DNA from: Arcticibacter sp041902385
Lineage (GTDB): Bacteria > Bacteroidota > Bacteroidia > Sphingobacteriales > Sphingobacteriaceae
DNA: 64,000 bases
Assembly (NCBI RefSeq): GCF_041902385.1
Contig: NZ_CP169244.1
Location: 4,801,460 to 4,865,459 of the forward strand
Direction: 5' to 3'
Numbering within the stretch: position 1 is the stretch's first letter; each line of letters opens with the position of its first letter. Shown here one piece after another: positions 8,581 through 17,045 of this stretch. Made by a program: the position numbers and the translations under genes. A model generated the notes under the pieces. It saw only the letters and a program-made list of their open reading frames with translations. It did not search any database and was not told the origin of the DNA.

Positions 8581-9042
8581 ATGATCGAAATATTTACAGA
8601 TGGAGCATCCAGCGGTAACCCCGGCCCGGGAGGATATGGTGTAGTACTGAGAGCTGGTCAGCATTATAAAGAGTTGTCTGCAGGCTACCGGAAAACTACC
8701 AATAACCGGATGGAGTTGCTCGCGGTCATCGTTGGCCTTGACGCTTTAAAAAAGCCTGGACAAGATGTCCTCATCTATTCAGATTCCAAGTATGTTGTGG
8801 ATGCAGTTGAAAAGAAATGGGTCTTCGGCTGGCTGAACAAAGGATTTGAAGGCAAAAAGAACAAGGACCTCTGGCTTCGTTTTCTGCAGCTATATAAGAT
8901 ACACAAGGTGCGCTTTCAGTGGATCAAGGGACACGCCGGGCACCCTGAAAACGAACGCTGCGACCGTTTAGCAGTCGCAGCGTACCAAAAAAAAGATAGT
9001 CTGTTAATAGACACCGTGTTTGAGGCTGAAAACCCCTCCTAA
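8581..9042 (+). CDS. rnhA: Ribonuclease HI
   Basis: A 153-residue RNase H that removes RNA from RNA:DNA hybrids in the cytoplasm. The start is the ATG at 8581 (MIEIFTDGASSGNPGPGGYG); upstream codons in frame are not protein-like. The catalytic carboxylates are in TDGASSGNPG (Asp6), RMELLA (Glu), YSDSKYV (Asp) and the C-terminal NERCDRLA (Asp). The basic handle WVFGWLNKGFEGKKNKDLW is present. Length and motifs fit the classical type I enzyme. It is divergent from tRNA-His and convergent with fbp. Confidence 0.96.
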   Translation: MIEIFTDGASSGNPGPGGYGVVLRAGQHYKELSAGYRKTTNNRMELLAVIVGLDALKKPGQDVLIYSDSKYVVDAVEKKWVFGWLNKGFEGKKNKDLWLRFLQLYKIHKVRFQWIKGHAGHPENERCDRLAVAAYQKKDSLLIDTVFEAENPS

Positions 9043-9059
9043 AGATGTCCAGAGAGCAG

Positions 9060-10142
9060 TTAAGCTACCACTCCGATCTTTGGAGTATCCAGAGAAGGCG
9101 CCGTGGCCGCTTGCTTCTCAATAAGCTTTCCTAGTTCCGGTGAAAAATCACGCATCATTTCTTCCGCCTTTCTTACCATGTTTTCAGAACCAAGGAAGAT
9201 AGCAGAACGCTGGTGCAGGGAGTTGACATCCTTATCCAGGATCCTTTCAAACCCATCGGTCGCTCTTCCTCCAGCCTGCTCAATGATAAAGGCCATGGGG
9301 TTACACTCGTATACCAGCCGTAGCTTGCCCCTGGGAGCGCTCGCGGTAGTTGGATAAATAAAGATTCCTCCTTTGATCATATTACGATGGAGATCTGCCA
9401 CCATGGAACCGATGTACCTTGAAGAGTATGGCCTGTTGGTTTCTTTATCCATCACCTGGCAGTACTTGATATACTTCTTTACACCGTCGGGAAAATGCAC
9501 ATAGTTCCCTTCGTTTATTGAATAGATCACACCATCTTTAGGGATCTTCATGTCGGGATGAGAAAGACAGAATTCACCTATAGAAGGATCGAGTGTAAAG
9601 CCGTTAACACCTTTCCCTGTAGTGTAGACAAGCATGGCAGAAGATCCGTACACTACATAACCTGCAGCTACCTGCTCCACTCCTTTTTGCAGGGCGTCCT
9701 GGATAGTTGCCTTGCCCTCCGTAGATTTGCGACGGTAGATGGAGAAGATAGTACCAACAGCTACGTTCACGTCAATATTAGATGAGCCGTCCAGAGGATC
9801 GATGGCCACGATGTATTTGGCATTCTTTGAAACCTCCGATTCAATGTACACGGGATCGTCATTCTCTTCCGAGATCACGATACAACATTCTCCCCCGCAA
9901 GTCAAGGCGGAAATAAACTGCTCATTTGCAAAAACGTCAAGCTTCTTCTGCGACTCTCCATGCGTATTGGTAGTCCCTACCTCACCCAGGATGTCAACTA
10001 ATCCTGCTTTGTTTACCTCACGGTTTACAATTTTCGCTGCAATACCGATATCCCTTAATAAACGGGATAGCTCCCCCTTGGCATAAGGGAAGTCTTTTTG
10101 TTTTTCAATGATAAACTGGCCTAACGTTTTTACTACTGACAT
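9060..10142 (-). CDS. fbp: Fructose-1,6-bisphosphatase, class 1
   Basis: A 360-residue cytoplasmic enzyme that hydrolyses fructose 1,6-bisphosphate in gluconeogenesis. Metal-binding motifs EEND and IDPLDGSSNIDVN lie at about residues 94-125, and substrate contacts at RYIGSMVADLHRNM and GKLRLVYECNPMAFIIEQAGG near 245-295. The length is slightly above the usual 330-340. The start ATG at 10142 gives the typical N-terminus MSVVKTLGQFIIEKQ. It is last in a minus-strand series that also holds a phosphoesterase, a tRNA methyltransferase, a VOC protein and tonB, but the 21-bp gap to the phosphoesterase is the only close link. Confidence 0.96.
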   Translation of the reverse strand: MSVVKTLGQFIIEKQKDFPYAKGELSRLLRDIGIAAKIVNREVNKAGLVDILGEVGTTNTHGESQKKLDVFANEQFISALTCGGECCIVISEENDDPVYIESEVSKNAKYIVAIDPLDGSSNIDVNVAVGTIFSIYRRKSTEGKATIQDALQKGVEQVAAGYVVYGSSAMLVYTTGKGVNGFTLDPSIGEFCLSHPDMKIPKDGVIYSINEGNYVHFPDGVKKYIKYCQVMDKETNRPYSSRYIGSMVADLHRNMIKGGIFIYPTTASAPRGKLRLVYECNPMAFIIEQAGGRATDGFERILDKDVNSLHQRSAIFLGSENMVRKAEEMMRDFSPELGKLIEKQAATAPSLDTPKIGVVA

Positions 10143-10163
10143 ATACTTAGTGTATTTTTTACA

Positions 10164-10658
10164 TTATCTCTTTCCCAACTCGATCGCCTCCAAATTAAGG
10201 ATTTTATCGTCAGAAATGCTGAATCTAAGCAAAGAACGCATTTTATGCCATCCTTGTTTGCCTGCAGCACCAGGATTTAAGTGTAAAGTACCAATTTTTT
10301 TATCGTATATTACTTTTAGTATGTGCGAGTGGCCGGAGATGAAGAGCTTAGGGGGATTCTGATAGATCAGGGTCTTCACTGCAGGACTGTAATGATCAGG
10401 ATACCCCCCGATGTGGGTCATCCACACATCCACCTCTTCGCACTTAAAGCGAATTGTCTCGGGATAGACAAGCCGCACATCCTTTCCGTCAATATTCCCA
10501 AAGACACCTCTTAAAGGCCGGAATGCTGCGAGCCTGTCAGCAAGCTCAACATTACCAAAGTCGCCGGCATGCCAGATCTCATCGCATTCTTCGAAATAGC
10601 TAAACACGGCTTCGTCGAGGAAGCCGTGGGTATCTGATATAAGACCAATTCTTTTCAT
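10164..10658 (-). CDS. YfcE/MJ0936-type metallophosphoesterase
   Basis: A 164-residue calcineurin-like phosphoesterase. The start is placed at ATG 10658 (MKRIGLISDTHG) because the first metal motif (ISDTHG) normally sits at the very N-terminus; ten further codons upstream are not conserved-looking. Other motifs: WHAGDFGN, VFGNIDG, MTHIGGYPDHY and ISGHSHILKV, a complete set of two-metal ligands. Family members act on phosphodiesters in vitro; the natural substrate is generally unknown. It lies 21 bp upstream of fbp and may be co-transcribed with it. Confidence 0.88.
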   Translation of the reverse strand: MKRIGLISDTHGFLDEAVFSYFEECDEIWHAGDFGNVELADRLAAFRPLRGVFGNIDGKDVRLVYPETIRFKCEEVDVWMTHIGGYPDHYSPAVKTLIYQNPPKLFISGHSHILKVIYDKKIGTLHLNPGAAGKQGWHKMRSLLRFSISDDKILNLEAIELGKR

Positions 10659-10759
10659 TAGAGAACAAGGGCTGGCTGTAATAAGCATCAGCCGAAAAAT
10701 ATGTTAGACTGTAAAAAGAGCAATAGCTGCTCAGGAATAACGATCCAGAAGTAAAGCAA

Positions 10760-11473
10760 CTAGAAGATCGTCAAAAAGTTCTTTAATAGCTCCCGATATT
10801 GATCGGAATACTGCTTTTCTGCCTTGTAGATCGCCAGCTCTTCGCTTCTTACCGCCGTCTCGGGTGTTCCGAGCGTTATAATCTTTCTGTGGGGCGTTGA
10901 GCTGGGAAACGACAAGATAGCAATTTCAGACTGAAGGAACAAGCCGATTCTTTTAGCCTCTGCCTCCACTAAAGCGGATGTTGACAGCGGAAGGATCAGG
11001 CAAATTTGTCCCTTGGGACTAAGATGAAGGAACGACAGCTCAAGCAGCTCGCTGAAGAAAGTCGCATCTGCATGCCGGGCGGTCTGTTTCTTGCTATCGG
11101 CGTTCTTTAGCGAGTCGAGAAAGAAAGGGGGATTAGAGACAATCAAATCATAGGTTTTACCTGCGGATTGCCTCAGGTAATCCTGAAAAGAGCTGCATGT
11201 CAGTGAAAGCCGCTTATCAAACGGACTGTTTCTGAAGTTCAGTTCTGCTGTGGCCGCAGCAAGCGGATCGATCTCTACCCCATCAACATGGGTGTCGGGG
11301 AAACGTTGTGCGAGCATCAGGGCCACAACGCCTGTACCTGTACCGATATCAAGGATCTTTGAGGCGTGCCGGCCCTCTGTCAGCGCTCCGAGTAAGGCAG
11401 CGTCGGTATTTACTTTCATTGCGCAACCGGCCTGATCTACATCAAAGCACTTAAAGCGGAAAATATCGGCCAT
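10760..11473 (-). CDS. TrmN6-like tRNA1(Val) adenine-N6-methyltransferase
   Basis: A 237-residue SAM-dependent methyltransferase (YfiC/TrmN6 group, which methylates A37 of tRNA1-Val in E. coli). The start is ATG 11473 (MADIFRFKCFDVDQ), one base after the upstream gene's stop; the longer frame would run into that gene. The SAM loop ILDIGTGTGVVALMLA is at about 41-56, the acidic VDGVEID motif follows, and the catalytic SNPPFF near residue 120 shows amino (N6-adenine) methylation. Close relatives modify other targets, so the exact tRNA is inferred. Confidence 0.85.
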   Translation of the reverse strand: MADIFRFKCFDVDQAGCAMKVNTDAALLGALTEGRHASKILDIGTGTGVVALMLAQRFPDTHVDGVEIDPLAAATAELNFRNSPFDKRLSLTCSSFQDYLRQSAGKTYDLIVSNPPFFLDSLKNADSKKQTARHADATFFSELLELSFLHLSPKGQICLILPLSTSALVEAEAKRIGLFLQSEIAILSFPSSTPHRKIITLGTPETAVRSEELAIYKAEKQYSDQYRELLKNFLTIF

Positions 11474-11474
11474 C

Positions 11475-11861
11475 CTATCTTTCGTATAATTCAAGAGGCA
11501 GCTGGTCAGGGTCGGCAAAGAATGTAAACCTCTTGCCCGTCACCTCATCTATCCGGATCGGTTCGGTTGCAACTCCGTACCCGGAGAGACGGCTTATTAC
11601 TGATTCTAAATTATCTACATGGAAGGCAAGGTGCCGCAGCCCGCAGGCCTCCGGACCTGATACACGGGCAGGTGGGTTAGGAAAAGAAAAGAGCTCGATC
11701 TGAAAGTGATCTCCAACTTTCAGATCGAGCTTATACGACTGCCTCTCGGCCCTGAACGTTTCAGCTATAATTTCCAAACCTAATATCTCGGTGTAGAAAC
11801 GCTTCGAGACCGGATAGTCTGAGCAAATAATGGCAACATGGTGAGGGGCATTCAGCTTCAT
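11475..11861 (-). CDS. VOC-family (glyoxalase-like) protein
   Basis: A 128-residue protein with two beta-alpha-beta-beta-beta modules of the vicinal-oxygen-chelate fold. The start is ATG 11861 (MKLNAPHHVAIICSDY), where family members begin. Likely metal ligands are the His in PHHVAII, the Glu in IELFSFP, the His in RHLAFHVD and the Glu in LPLELYE. It resembles the YaeR/SMU1112 group, whose substrate is unsettled; glyoxalase I activity cannot be assumed. Its TAG stop is one base from the start of the methyltransferase, so the two are translationally close. Confidence 0.85.
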   Translation of the reverse strand: MKLNAPHHVAIICSDYPVSKRFYTEILGLEIIAETFRAERQSYKLDLKVGDHFQIELFSFPNPPARVSGPEACGLRHLAFHVDNLESVISRLSGYGVATEPIRIDEVTGKRFTFFADPDQLPLELYER

Positions 11862-11913
11862 GGACGTGTCTTTTAAAAACTGAAGCAAAAGTAAAGAAAA
11901 CACAGCCCCTCTC

Positions 11914-12750
11914 CTATTCGCCTAATGAAAACATGATCGGAAGGGTGTATTGCACCCGCACACGCTGTTTGTTTTGTATCCCGGGAGACCAGGCCGGAGA
12001 TTTTTTAAGCACTCTGACGGCTTCCTCATCACATCCAAAACCGATCCCTTTAACAACCTTGATGTCTGTGAGGGTGCCATCTCTTTCTACGATAAAACTA
12101 ACGAAGACACGGCCTGCCACATTATTATCCACAGCAGAGGCAGGATAGCGAAGGTTTTTTCGCAGGTAGTTCCCAAAAGCCTCCACTCCTCCCGGAAATT
12201 CGGGAAATTTCTCTACCAAGTGAAAATCGACCAGGCCGTCGCCTTCTCCCGTGCTCACTTCGCCTGTTCCTGCGCCGCCAGTGGCAGGCAAAGAGGCAGG
12301 ACTTTCAATCGCCGGCACTTCGATCCCTTCCTGTGTTTTAGTAGCGATTGTACTTTTCTGAAGGGTCTGTACATCCGGCATTTCCTCCGTAACCTGAGCC
12401 GCGGCAACCACCCTTGGCGGCACAAAGCGAGTCGTCTTGATTTTCTGCTCCATACCTGCAGGAAGGGGAGGCGGCGGCAGCTCCTTCACATGTGACAGGT
12501 CCACCACAATGGGACGGTCATCGCTTATTAGAGCCGGTTGAGGTGCCTCGGGAATATCGGCGCCAAAATTCCGGATTACGACGGGAATGGTGAATCCAAC
12601 AACAAAGATGATTGAGGCAAGCAGCAAGGCTTTGTTAAGATTACTGGCATATTCCTTTCTTAGTTGATAGGCACCATACTCATGATTTCTGTTAGCGAAT
12701 ACAAGCTCGAGCCACTCGCTCCTGTAAACATCAAATTTGTCTGTGAACAT
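11914..12750 (-). CDS. tonB: Energy transducer TonB
   Basis: An inner-membrane protein that passes proton-motive energy to TonB-dependent outer-membrane receptors such as SusC. The start is taken at ATG 12750 (MFTDKFDVYRSEW), where Bacteroidota TonB proteins usually begin; an ATG 24 bp upstream is in frame. A membrane helix lies at about residues 38-60 after the conserved NRNHEYGAYQLRK segment, followed by a Pro-rich linker (KELPPPPLPAG) and a C-terminal TonB domain from about 185 (FPEFPGGVEAFGNYLRKNLRYP to VQYTLPIMF). It could energise the SusC proteins encoded further along, but no operon link shows this. Confidence 0.92.
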   Translation of the reverse strand: MFTDKFDVYRSEWLELVFANRNHEYGAYQLRKEYASNLNKALLLASIIFVVGFTIPVVIRNFGADIPEAPQPALISDDRPIVVDLSHVKELPPPPLPAGMEQKIKTTRFVPPRVVAAAQVTEEMPDVQTLQKSTIATKTQEGIEVPAIESPASLPATGGAGTGEVSTGEGDGLVDFHLVEKFPEFPGGVEAFGNYLRKNLRYPASAVDNNVAGRVFVSFIVERDGTLTDIKVVKGIGFGCDEEAVRVLKKSPAWSPGIQNKQRVRVQYTLPIMFSLGE

Positions 12751-13064
12751 ATTTTGAAGATTTAGTTCTACCACTAAGATGGATCTGTGGCTCTGATTCC
12801 ATAAGCTTCTCCCCGTTTTCTCACTCTGAAACGACTAAACTCGCCTTTCGGAAAAAGACGTTACAACTTATATATCGCAACACTCTTAACATCAAGAGCC
12901 TAAGGCCGGTGTCTAATAAGCTCACAAACAACATGGCCGGCTAAAAAAGATAGAAAAAAGGCAAAATAGATGACCAAGAAATTAGAATATTAGCAATATT
13001 TTCCAAATCTTTGACCCGAAATTTTCTATTTCAACAAAATACAAGGGAAAAATTATATAATACT
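12751..13064. other. Intergenic region upstream of glnN
   Basis: The 314-bp divergent gap between tonB and glnN is AT-rich near glnN. A weak -7-like AATCTTTG lies at 13006-13013. A short GGCCGG/CCGGCT inverted pair surrounds 12903-12945. Nothing stronger is seen. Confidence 0.4.
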
Positions 13065-15239
13065 ATGTCAAATCTCCGTTTTCAGGCATTAAATGCCGTT
13101 CTCACCAGGTCAGTGCCTGATGTAGCTTCGCCGTCTCCAAAGATTTCCGACTTTTATGCATGCAATGTCTTCGACAGAAGGAAAATGAAGGAGTACCTTT
13201 CAAAAGAAGCATATCAGAGTGTTACTGATTCTGTTATACTGGGCGAGAGAATTGAGCGGGAAGTTGCCGAACAAGTAGCTTCAGCGATGAAAGCCTGGGC
13301 AATGAGTCAGGGCGTAACACATTATACTCACTGGTTCCAGCCTCTTACAGGCAGTACTGCTGAAAAGCACGACTCCTTCTTTGAGCCTTCGGGCGATGGA
13401 ATGGGAATTGAGAAGTTCTCAGGCGACGCGCTCGCGCAACAAGAACCTGATGCGTCTAGTTTTCCTAACGGAGGAATCAGAAGCACTTTTGAAGCACGCG
13501 GATATACGGCATGGGATCCTTCATCCCCTGCATTCATCATGGGCAAAACGCTTTGTATCCCTACTGTTTTCGTTTCTTATACAGGCGAAGCATTAGACAA
13601 CAAGGCTCCTTTATTAAAAGCACTTAGCGCACTGGACAAGGCCGCTGTCGGTGTTGCTCAGTATTTTGACAAGAGCATTGAAAAAGTAAACGCCTCCCTG
13701 GGTATCGAGCAGGAATACTTCCTCGTGGATCTGGCCCTGTTCAACGCCCGTCCCGATTTGTACCTTACAGGCAGAACCTTATTCGGTCATATGTCTGCGA
13801 AGAACCAGCAGCTGGAAGACCACTACTTCGGTTCTATTCCTGATCGCGTACTGGCCTTCATGCAGGAACTTGAGATCGAGTCGCTTAAACTCGGCATCCC
13901 TTTAAAAACGCGTCATAATGAAGTTGCGCCTTCGCAGTTTGAATGCGCTCCTATTTATGAAGAGATTAACCTGGCGATCGACCACAACCAGCTTTTGATG
14001 GATCTGATGGACAAGGTGGCCCGCAGGCATAATTTCAAGGTATTGTTGCATGAGAAACCTTTTGCAGGAGTCAACGGATCAGGAAAGCATAACAACTGGT
14101 CTTTGATCACCAATACCGGCAAAAATCTTCTTGCTCCCGGAAAGACTCCGAAGAACAACCTGATGTTTCTCACTTTCTTCGTCAACACGATCAAGGCAGT
14201 ACATGAGCATGCTGATCTTCTTCGGGCTTCTATTGCTTCTGTGAGCAACGATCACCGCCTGGGCGCTAACGAAGCTCCTCCGGCTATCATCTCCATCTTC
14301 CTCGGCAGTCAGCTCAGCAACGTCCTAGACGAAATTGAAACATCGCGTCTGACCGGCAAGATGAAGCAGGAGCCTACTCTGTGGACTAATATTCCTAAGA
14401 TCCCTCAGATCCTGCTCGACAATACTGACCGTAACCGTACTTCTCCTTTTGCCTTCACAGGTAATAAGTTTGAGCTGCGCGCAGTTGGTTCTTCCGCAAA
14501 CTCTGCTGCGCCAATGACGATCCTTAATCTGATTGTGGCTGAACAGCTCACTAAGTTTAAGGTAGAGGTAGACAAGCTCCTCAAGAAAGGCGAGAAAAAA
14601 GACGTCGCCCTGATGACCGTTATTAAAAAATACATCAAGGAATCGAAAGCGATCCGCTTTGAAGGTAACGGTTACAGCGACGAATGGGCAGAGGAAGCTG
14701 AAAGAAGAGGTCTGTCAAATATCAAGACCACTCCAAGAGCGCTTGATGTCCTGATCACCGAGAAATCAGAAAAGTTATTTGAAGAAACAGGGGTTTTCAG
14801 CTCACGTGAAATCCATGCCCGCCATGAGATCCTGCTCGAAAATTATTTCAAAAAACTTCAGATCGAGGCAAGGGTGATGGGCGAACTTGTGAATAATGTG
14901 ATCCTCCCAGCCTCTGTTGCTTACCAGACGGAGTTGATCGAAAATGTTAAAGGCCTGAAAGAGATCGGACTGGGCGAAGACGCTTACGCCGCTCAGCTTG
15001 ACATCATCAAAAAGCTATCTTACCACATCAACACGGTACGGGCGAATGTGCTTGACATGGTGAACGAACGTAAGAAGGCAAATGTAATTGAAGATGCGAG
15101 AGAAAAGGCAATTGCCTATGACGAGAAAGTGAAGTCTTATTTCGAAACCATTCGCTATAACGTAGATAAGCTGGAACGCCTTGTTGCTGATGATAAATGG
15201 CCTCTGCCTAAGTTCAGGGAACTGTTGTTTATGAAATAA
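13065..15239 (+). CDS. glnN: Glutamine synthetase type III
   Basis: A 724-residue GSIII, the large glutamine synthetase typical of Bacteroidota, which makes glutamine from glutamate, ammonia and ATP. The start is ATG 13065 (MSNLRFQALNAVLTR); the 18 upstream codons are not conserved-looking. Marker segments include SFFEPSGDG, FEARGYTAWDPSSP, SLGIEQEYFLVD, HNEVAPSQFECAP, NGSGKHNNWSL and NRTSPFAFTGNKFE. GSIII works as a dodecamer in the cytoplasm. The stop codon lies inside a strong hairpin, and a second terminator follows at 15326. Confidence 0.97.
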   Translation: MSNLRFQALNAVLTRSVPDVASPSPKISDFYACNVFDRRKMKEYLSKEAYQSVTDSVILGERIEREVAEQVASAMKAWAMSQGVTHYTHWFQPLTGSTAEKHDSFFEPSGDGMGIEKFSGDALAQQEPDASSFPNGGIRSTFEARGYTAWDPSSPAFIMGKTLCIPTVFVSYTGEALDNKAPLLKALSALDKAAVGVAQYFDKSIEKVNASLGIEQEYFLVDLALFNARPDLYLTGRTLFGHMSAKNQQLEDHYFGSIPDRVLAFMQELEIESLKLGIPLKTRHNEVAPSQFECAPIYEEINLAIDHNQLLMDLMDKVARRHNFKVLLHEKPFAGVNGSGKHNNWSLITNTGKNLLAPGKTPKNNLMFLTFFVNTIKAVHEHADLLRASIASVSNDHRLGANEAPPAIISIFLGSQLSNVLDEIETSRLTGKMKQEPTLWTNIPKIPQILLDNTDRNRTSPFAFTGNKFELRAVGSSANSAAPMTILNLIVAEQLTKFKVEVDKLLKKGEKKDVALMTVIKKYIKESKAIRFEGNGYSDEWAEEAERRGLSNIKTTPRALDVLITEKSEKLFEETGVFSSREIHARHEILLENYFKKLQIEARVMGELVNNVILPASVAYQTELIENVKGLKEIGLGEDAYAAQLDIIKKLSYHINTVRANVLDMVNERKKANVIEDAREKAIAYDEKVKSYFETIRYNVDKLERLVADDKWPLPKFRELLFMK

Positions 15240-15266
15240 AGTGCACATGCACTTTATTTCATAAAC
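15227..15266 (+). terminator. 18-bp perfect hairpin overlapping the glnN stop
   Basis: GTTTATGAAATAAAGTGC pairs perfectly with its complement across an ACAT loop. The left arm includes the last codons and the TAA of glnN. There is no T run, so it may protect the 3' end or slow ribosomes rather than terminate by itself. Confidence 0.7.
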
Positions 15267-15310
15267 GGCTATTGGCTTATAGCTGTTGGCGATTAGCTAC
15301 CAGCTGAGCA
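15267..15310. repeat. Heptad repeat array, GCNNTTR-like units
   Basis: Successive 7-base units GCTATTG, GCTTATA, GCTGTTG, GCGATTA, GCTACCA and GCTGAGC keep a strict 7-bp phase. The units are the reverse complement type of those in the array upstream of purM. Confidence 0.7.
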
Positions 15311-15325
15311 ACGATAATGCATAGA

Positions 15326-15361
15326 GAGGCTGTATCTGTAACGGATGCAGCCTCTTTTTTT
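15326..15361 (+). terminator. Intrinsic terminator after glnN
   Basis: GAGGCTGTATC and GATGCAGCCTC form an 11-bp stem (one G-U pair) followed by seven T residues. Confidence 0.85.
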
Positions 15362-15476
15362 GGGGTGCGGGCTGTGAACTATAGGTTGTGCGTTGAAAGT
15401 TGTAGGTTGCGGCTTATGCGCTATGGCCTGTAGGCAGTGATTGAAGGGGGATAGGCTGTGAGACAGGAGCTTAGAA
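15362..15476. repeat. Degenerate 7-bp periodic repeat
   Basis: Units such as GGCTGTG, AACTATA, GGTTGTG, CGTTGAA, AGTTGTA, GGTTGCG, GCTTATG and CGCTATG continue with a 7-bp phase through about 115 bp. There is no coding potential. Confidence 0.6.
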
Positions 15477-15617
15477 ACATAATTCCTGCCCGGTATCCAG
15501 TCATTGCACAAGCTTTAAAAGCATCATCAGTTTGATAGCTTATTGCAAGAGCCATATGCTAAAGATCAGGCATGAACTGTCGATGTCAACGACGAAGAGG
15601 CACTTGACAATTACTAA

Positions 15618-15852
15618 AGATCAATTATCAATAGCTAACTTGCCAATCGCCAATCGCTACCGCCAATTGCTGGCTGCCAACCGTTAAAGCTGGTTCCCAG
15701 TTGCAAACATCACTATCTGAAATTCGAAAGCTAATAACGAATCGCTAATGGCGAACCGCCAAAAGCGAAAAGCTAACCGCCAACAGCTGATTGCTAATTG
15801 CTGAAAGCTGATTACCAAACGCTAATCGCGATTGCTGAACGCTTAAAATTGC
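15618..15852. repeat. Heptad repeat array, YAANNGC units, ending at the purM promoter
   Basis: About 30 consecutive 7-base units with weak consensus YAANNGC (for example CAAAAGC, GAAAAGC, TAACCGC, CAACAGC, TGATTGC, TAATTGC, TGAAAGC). The phase is held almost throughout. The last units supply the sequence in which the purM -33 and -7 boxes lie. Confidence 0.75.
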
Positions 15853-15860
15853 TAACTTTG
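15853..15860 (+). promoter_or_regulatory. -7 promoter box for purM, very close to the start codon
   Basis: TAACTTTG fully matches TANNTTTG and ends only 6 bases before the ATG at 15867. A TTG lies 18 bp upstream. Transcription would begin at or next to the start codon, so the mRNA may be leaderless. Confidence 0.6.
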
Positions 15861-15866
15861 CCTCAA

Positions 15867-17045
15867 ATGTCAGATCTCAAGTACAACCAACGCGGCGTCT
15901 CTGCAGGAAAAGAAGACGTGCATAATGCAATCAAGAACATTGATAAAGGCATATTTCCAAAAGCTTTTTGTAAGATAATCCCCGATGTATTGGGCAAAGA
16001 AGAGCAATGGTGCAATATCATGCACGCCGACGGGGCCGGCACCAAGTCGGCACTTGCGTACGTCTACTGGAAAGAGACCGGCGATATGTCTGTATGGAAA
16101 GGCATCGCACAGGACGCTGTTATCATGAACCTTGACGACTTGCTCTGCGTGGGCGCTACGGACAATATTTTATTGTCTTCCACTATAGGCAGAAACAAAA
16201 ACCTGATACCGGGTGACGTGATCGCTGCTATCATCAATGGAACAGAGGAAATATTGGCGGAATTAAGGGAGCTTGGTGTTGGCATTTATTCAACCGGAGG
16301 AGAAACGGCCGACGTTGGAGATCTGGTCCGGACTATTATAGTCGACTCTACTGTAACCTGCAGGATGAAAAGGGAAGACGTCATTTCGAATGACCGTATA
16401 AAAGCGGGTGACGTTATTGTGGGCCTCGCCTCGTATGGTCAGGCCTCCTATGAAAAAGAATATAACGGAGGCATGGGCTCTAATGGCCTCACCTCTGCCC
16501 GCCATGACGTATTTCACAAGTATGTAGCGGAAAAGTATCCGGAGAGCTATGACCCGGCAGTGCCTTATGAGCTGACCTTTGCTGGAAGCAAAAAACTAAC
16601 TGACGACATACCCTTGGAAAACGGCGAAACTATAACAGCTGGAAAACTGGTTCTGTCACCAACCCGTACCTACGCTCCGGTGATCAGACAAATTCTGGAG
16701 AAGCACCGGTCGTCTATCAATGGCATGGTTCATTGTAGCGGAGGCGCCCAGACAAAAGTTCTTCACTTCATCGGGAACCTGCACGTTATAAAAGATAATC
16801 TCTTCCCCGCCCCTCCCCTGTTTAAACTGATCCAGCAGGAGTCGCAGACAACATGGGAAGAAATGTACAAGGTTTTCAACATGGGCCACCGGATGGAGTT
16901 GTACGTACCTGCCGACATTGCTGAAGACATTATCGCTATCTCTGAAAGCTTTAATATTCCGGCCCGCATCATTGGAAGAGTGGAAGCAGCTGCAAGCAAG
17001 AAAGTGACAATCCGCTCCGAGTTTGGCGAGTTCGAATATGAGTAG
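15867..17045 (+). CDS. purM: Phosphoribosylformylglycinamidine cyclo-ligase (PurM)
   Basis: A 392-residue AIR synthetase, which closes the imidazole ring of FGAM using ATP in purine synthesis. The start ATG 15867 (MSDLKYNQRGVSAGKEDV) matches the family N-terminus. Seen in order: the ATP/substrate glycine segment MHADGAGTKSALAY, DLLCVGATDNILLSSTIGR, GIYSTGGETADVGDLV, SYEKEYNGGMGSNGLTSARHD and a C-terminal half ending VTIRSEFGEFEYE. It is somewhat longer than the E. coli enzyme (about 345), as usual for the Bacteroidota form. The next gene overlaps its end. Confidence 0.95.
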   Translation: MSDLKYNQRGVSAGKEDVHNAIKNIDKGIFPKAFCKIIPDVLGKEEQWCNIMHADGAGTKSALAYVYWKETGDMSVWKGIAQDAVIMNLDDLLCVGATDNILLSSTIGRNKNLIPGDVIAAIINGTEEILAELRELGVGIYSTGGETADVGDLVRTIIVDSTVTCRMKREDVISNDRIKAGDVIVGLASYGQASYEKEYNGGMGSNGLTSARHDVFHKYVAEKYPESYDPAVPYELTFAGSKKLTDDIPLENGETITAGKLVLSPTRTYAPVIRQILEKHRSSINGMVHCSGGAQTKVLHFIGNLHVIKDNLFPAPPLFKLIQQESQTTWEEMYKVFNMGHRMELYVPADIAEDIIAISESFNIPARIIGRVEAAASKKVTIRSEFGEFEYE

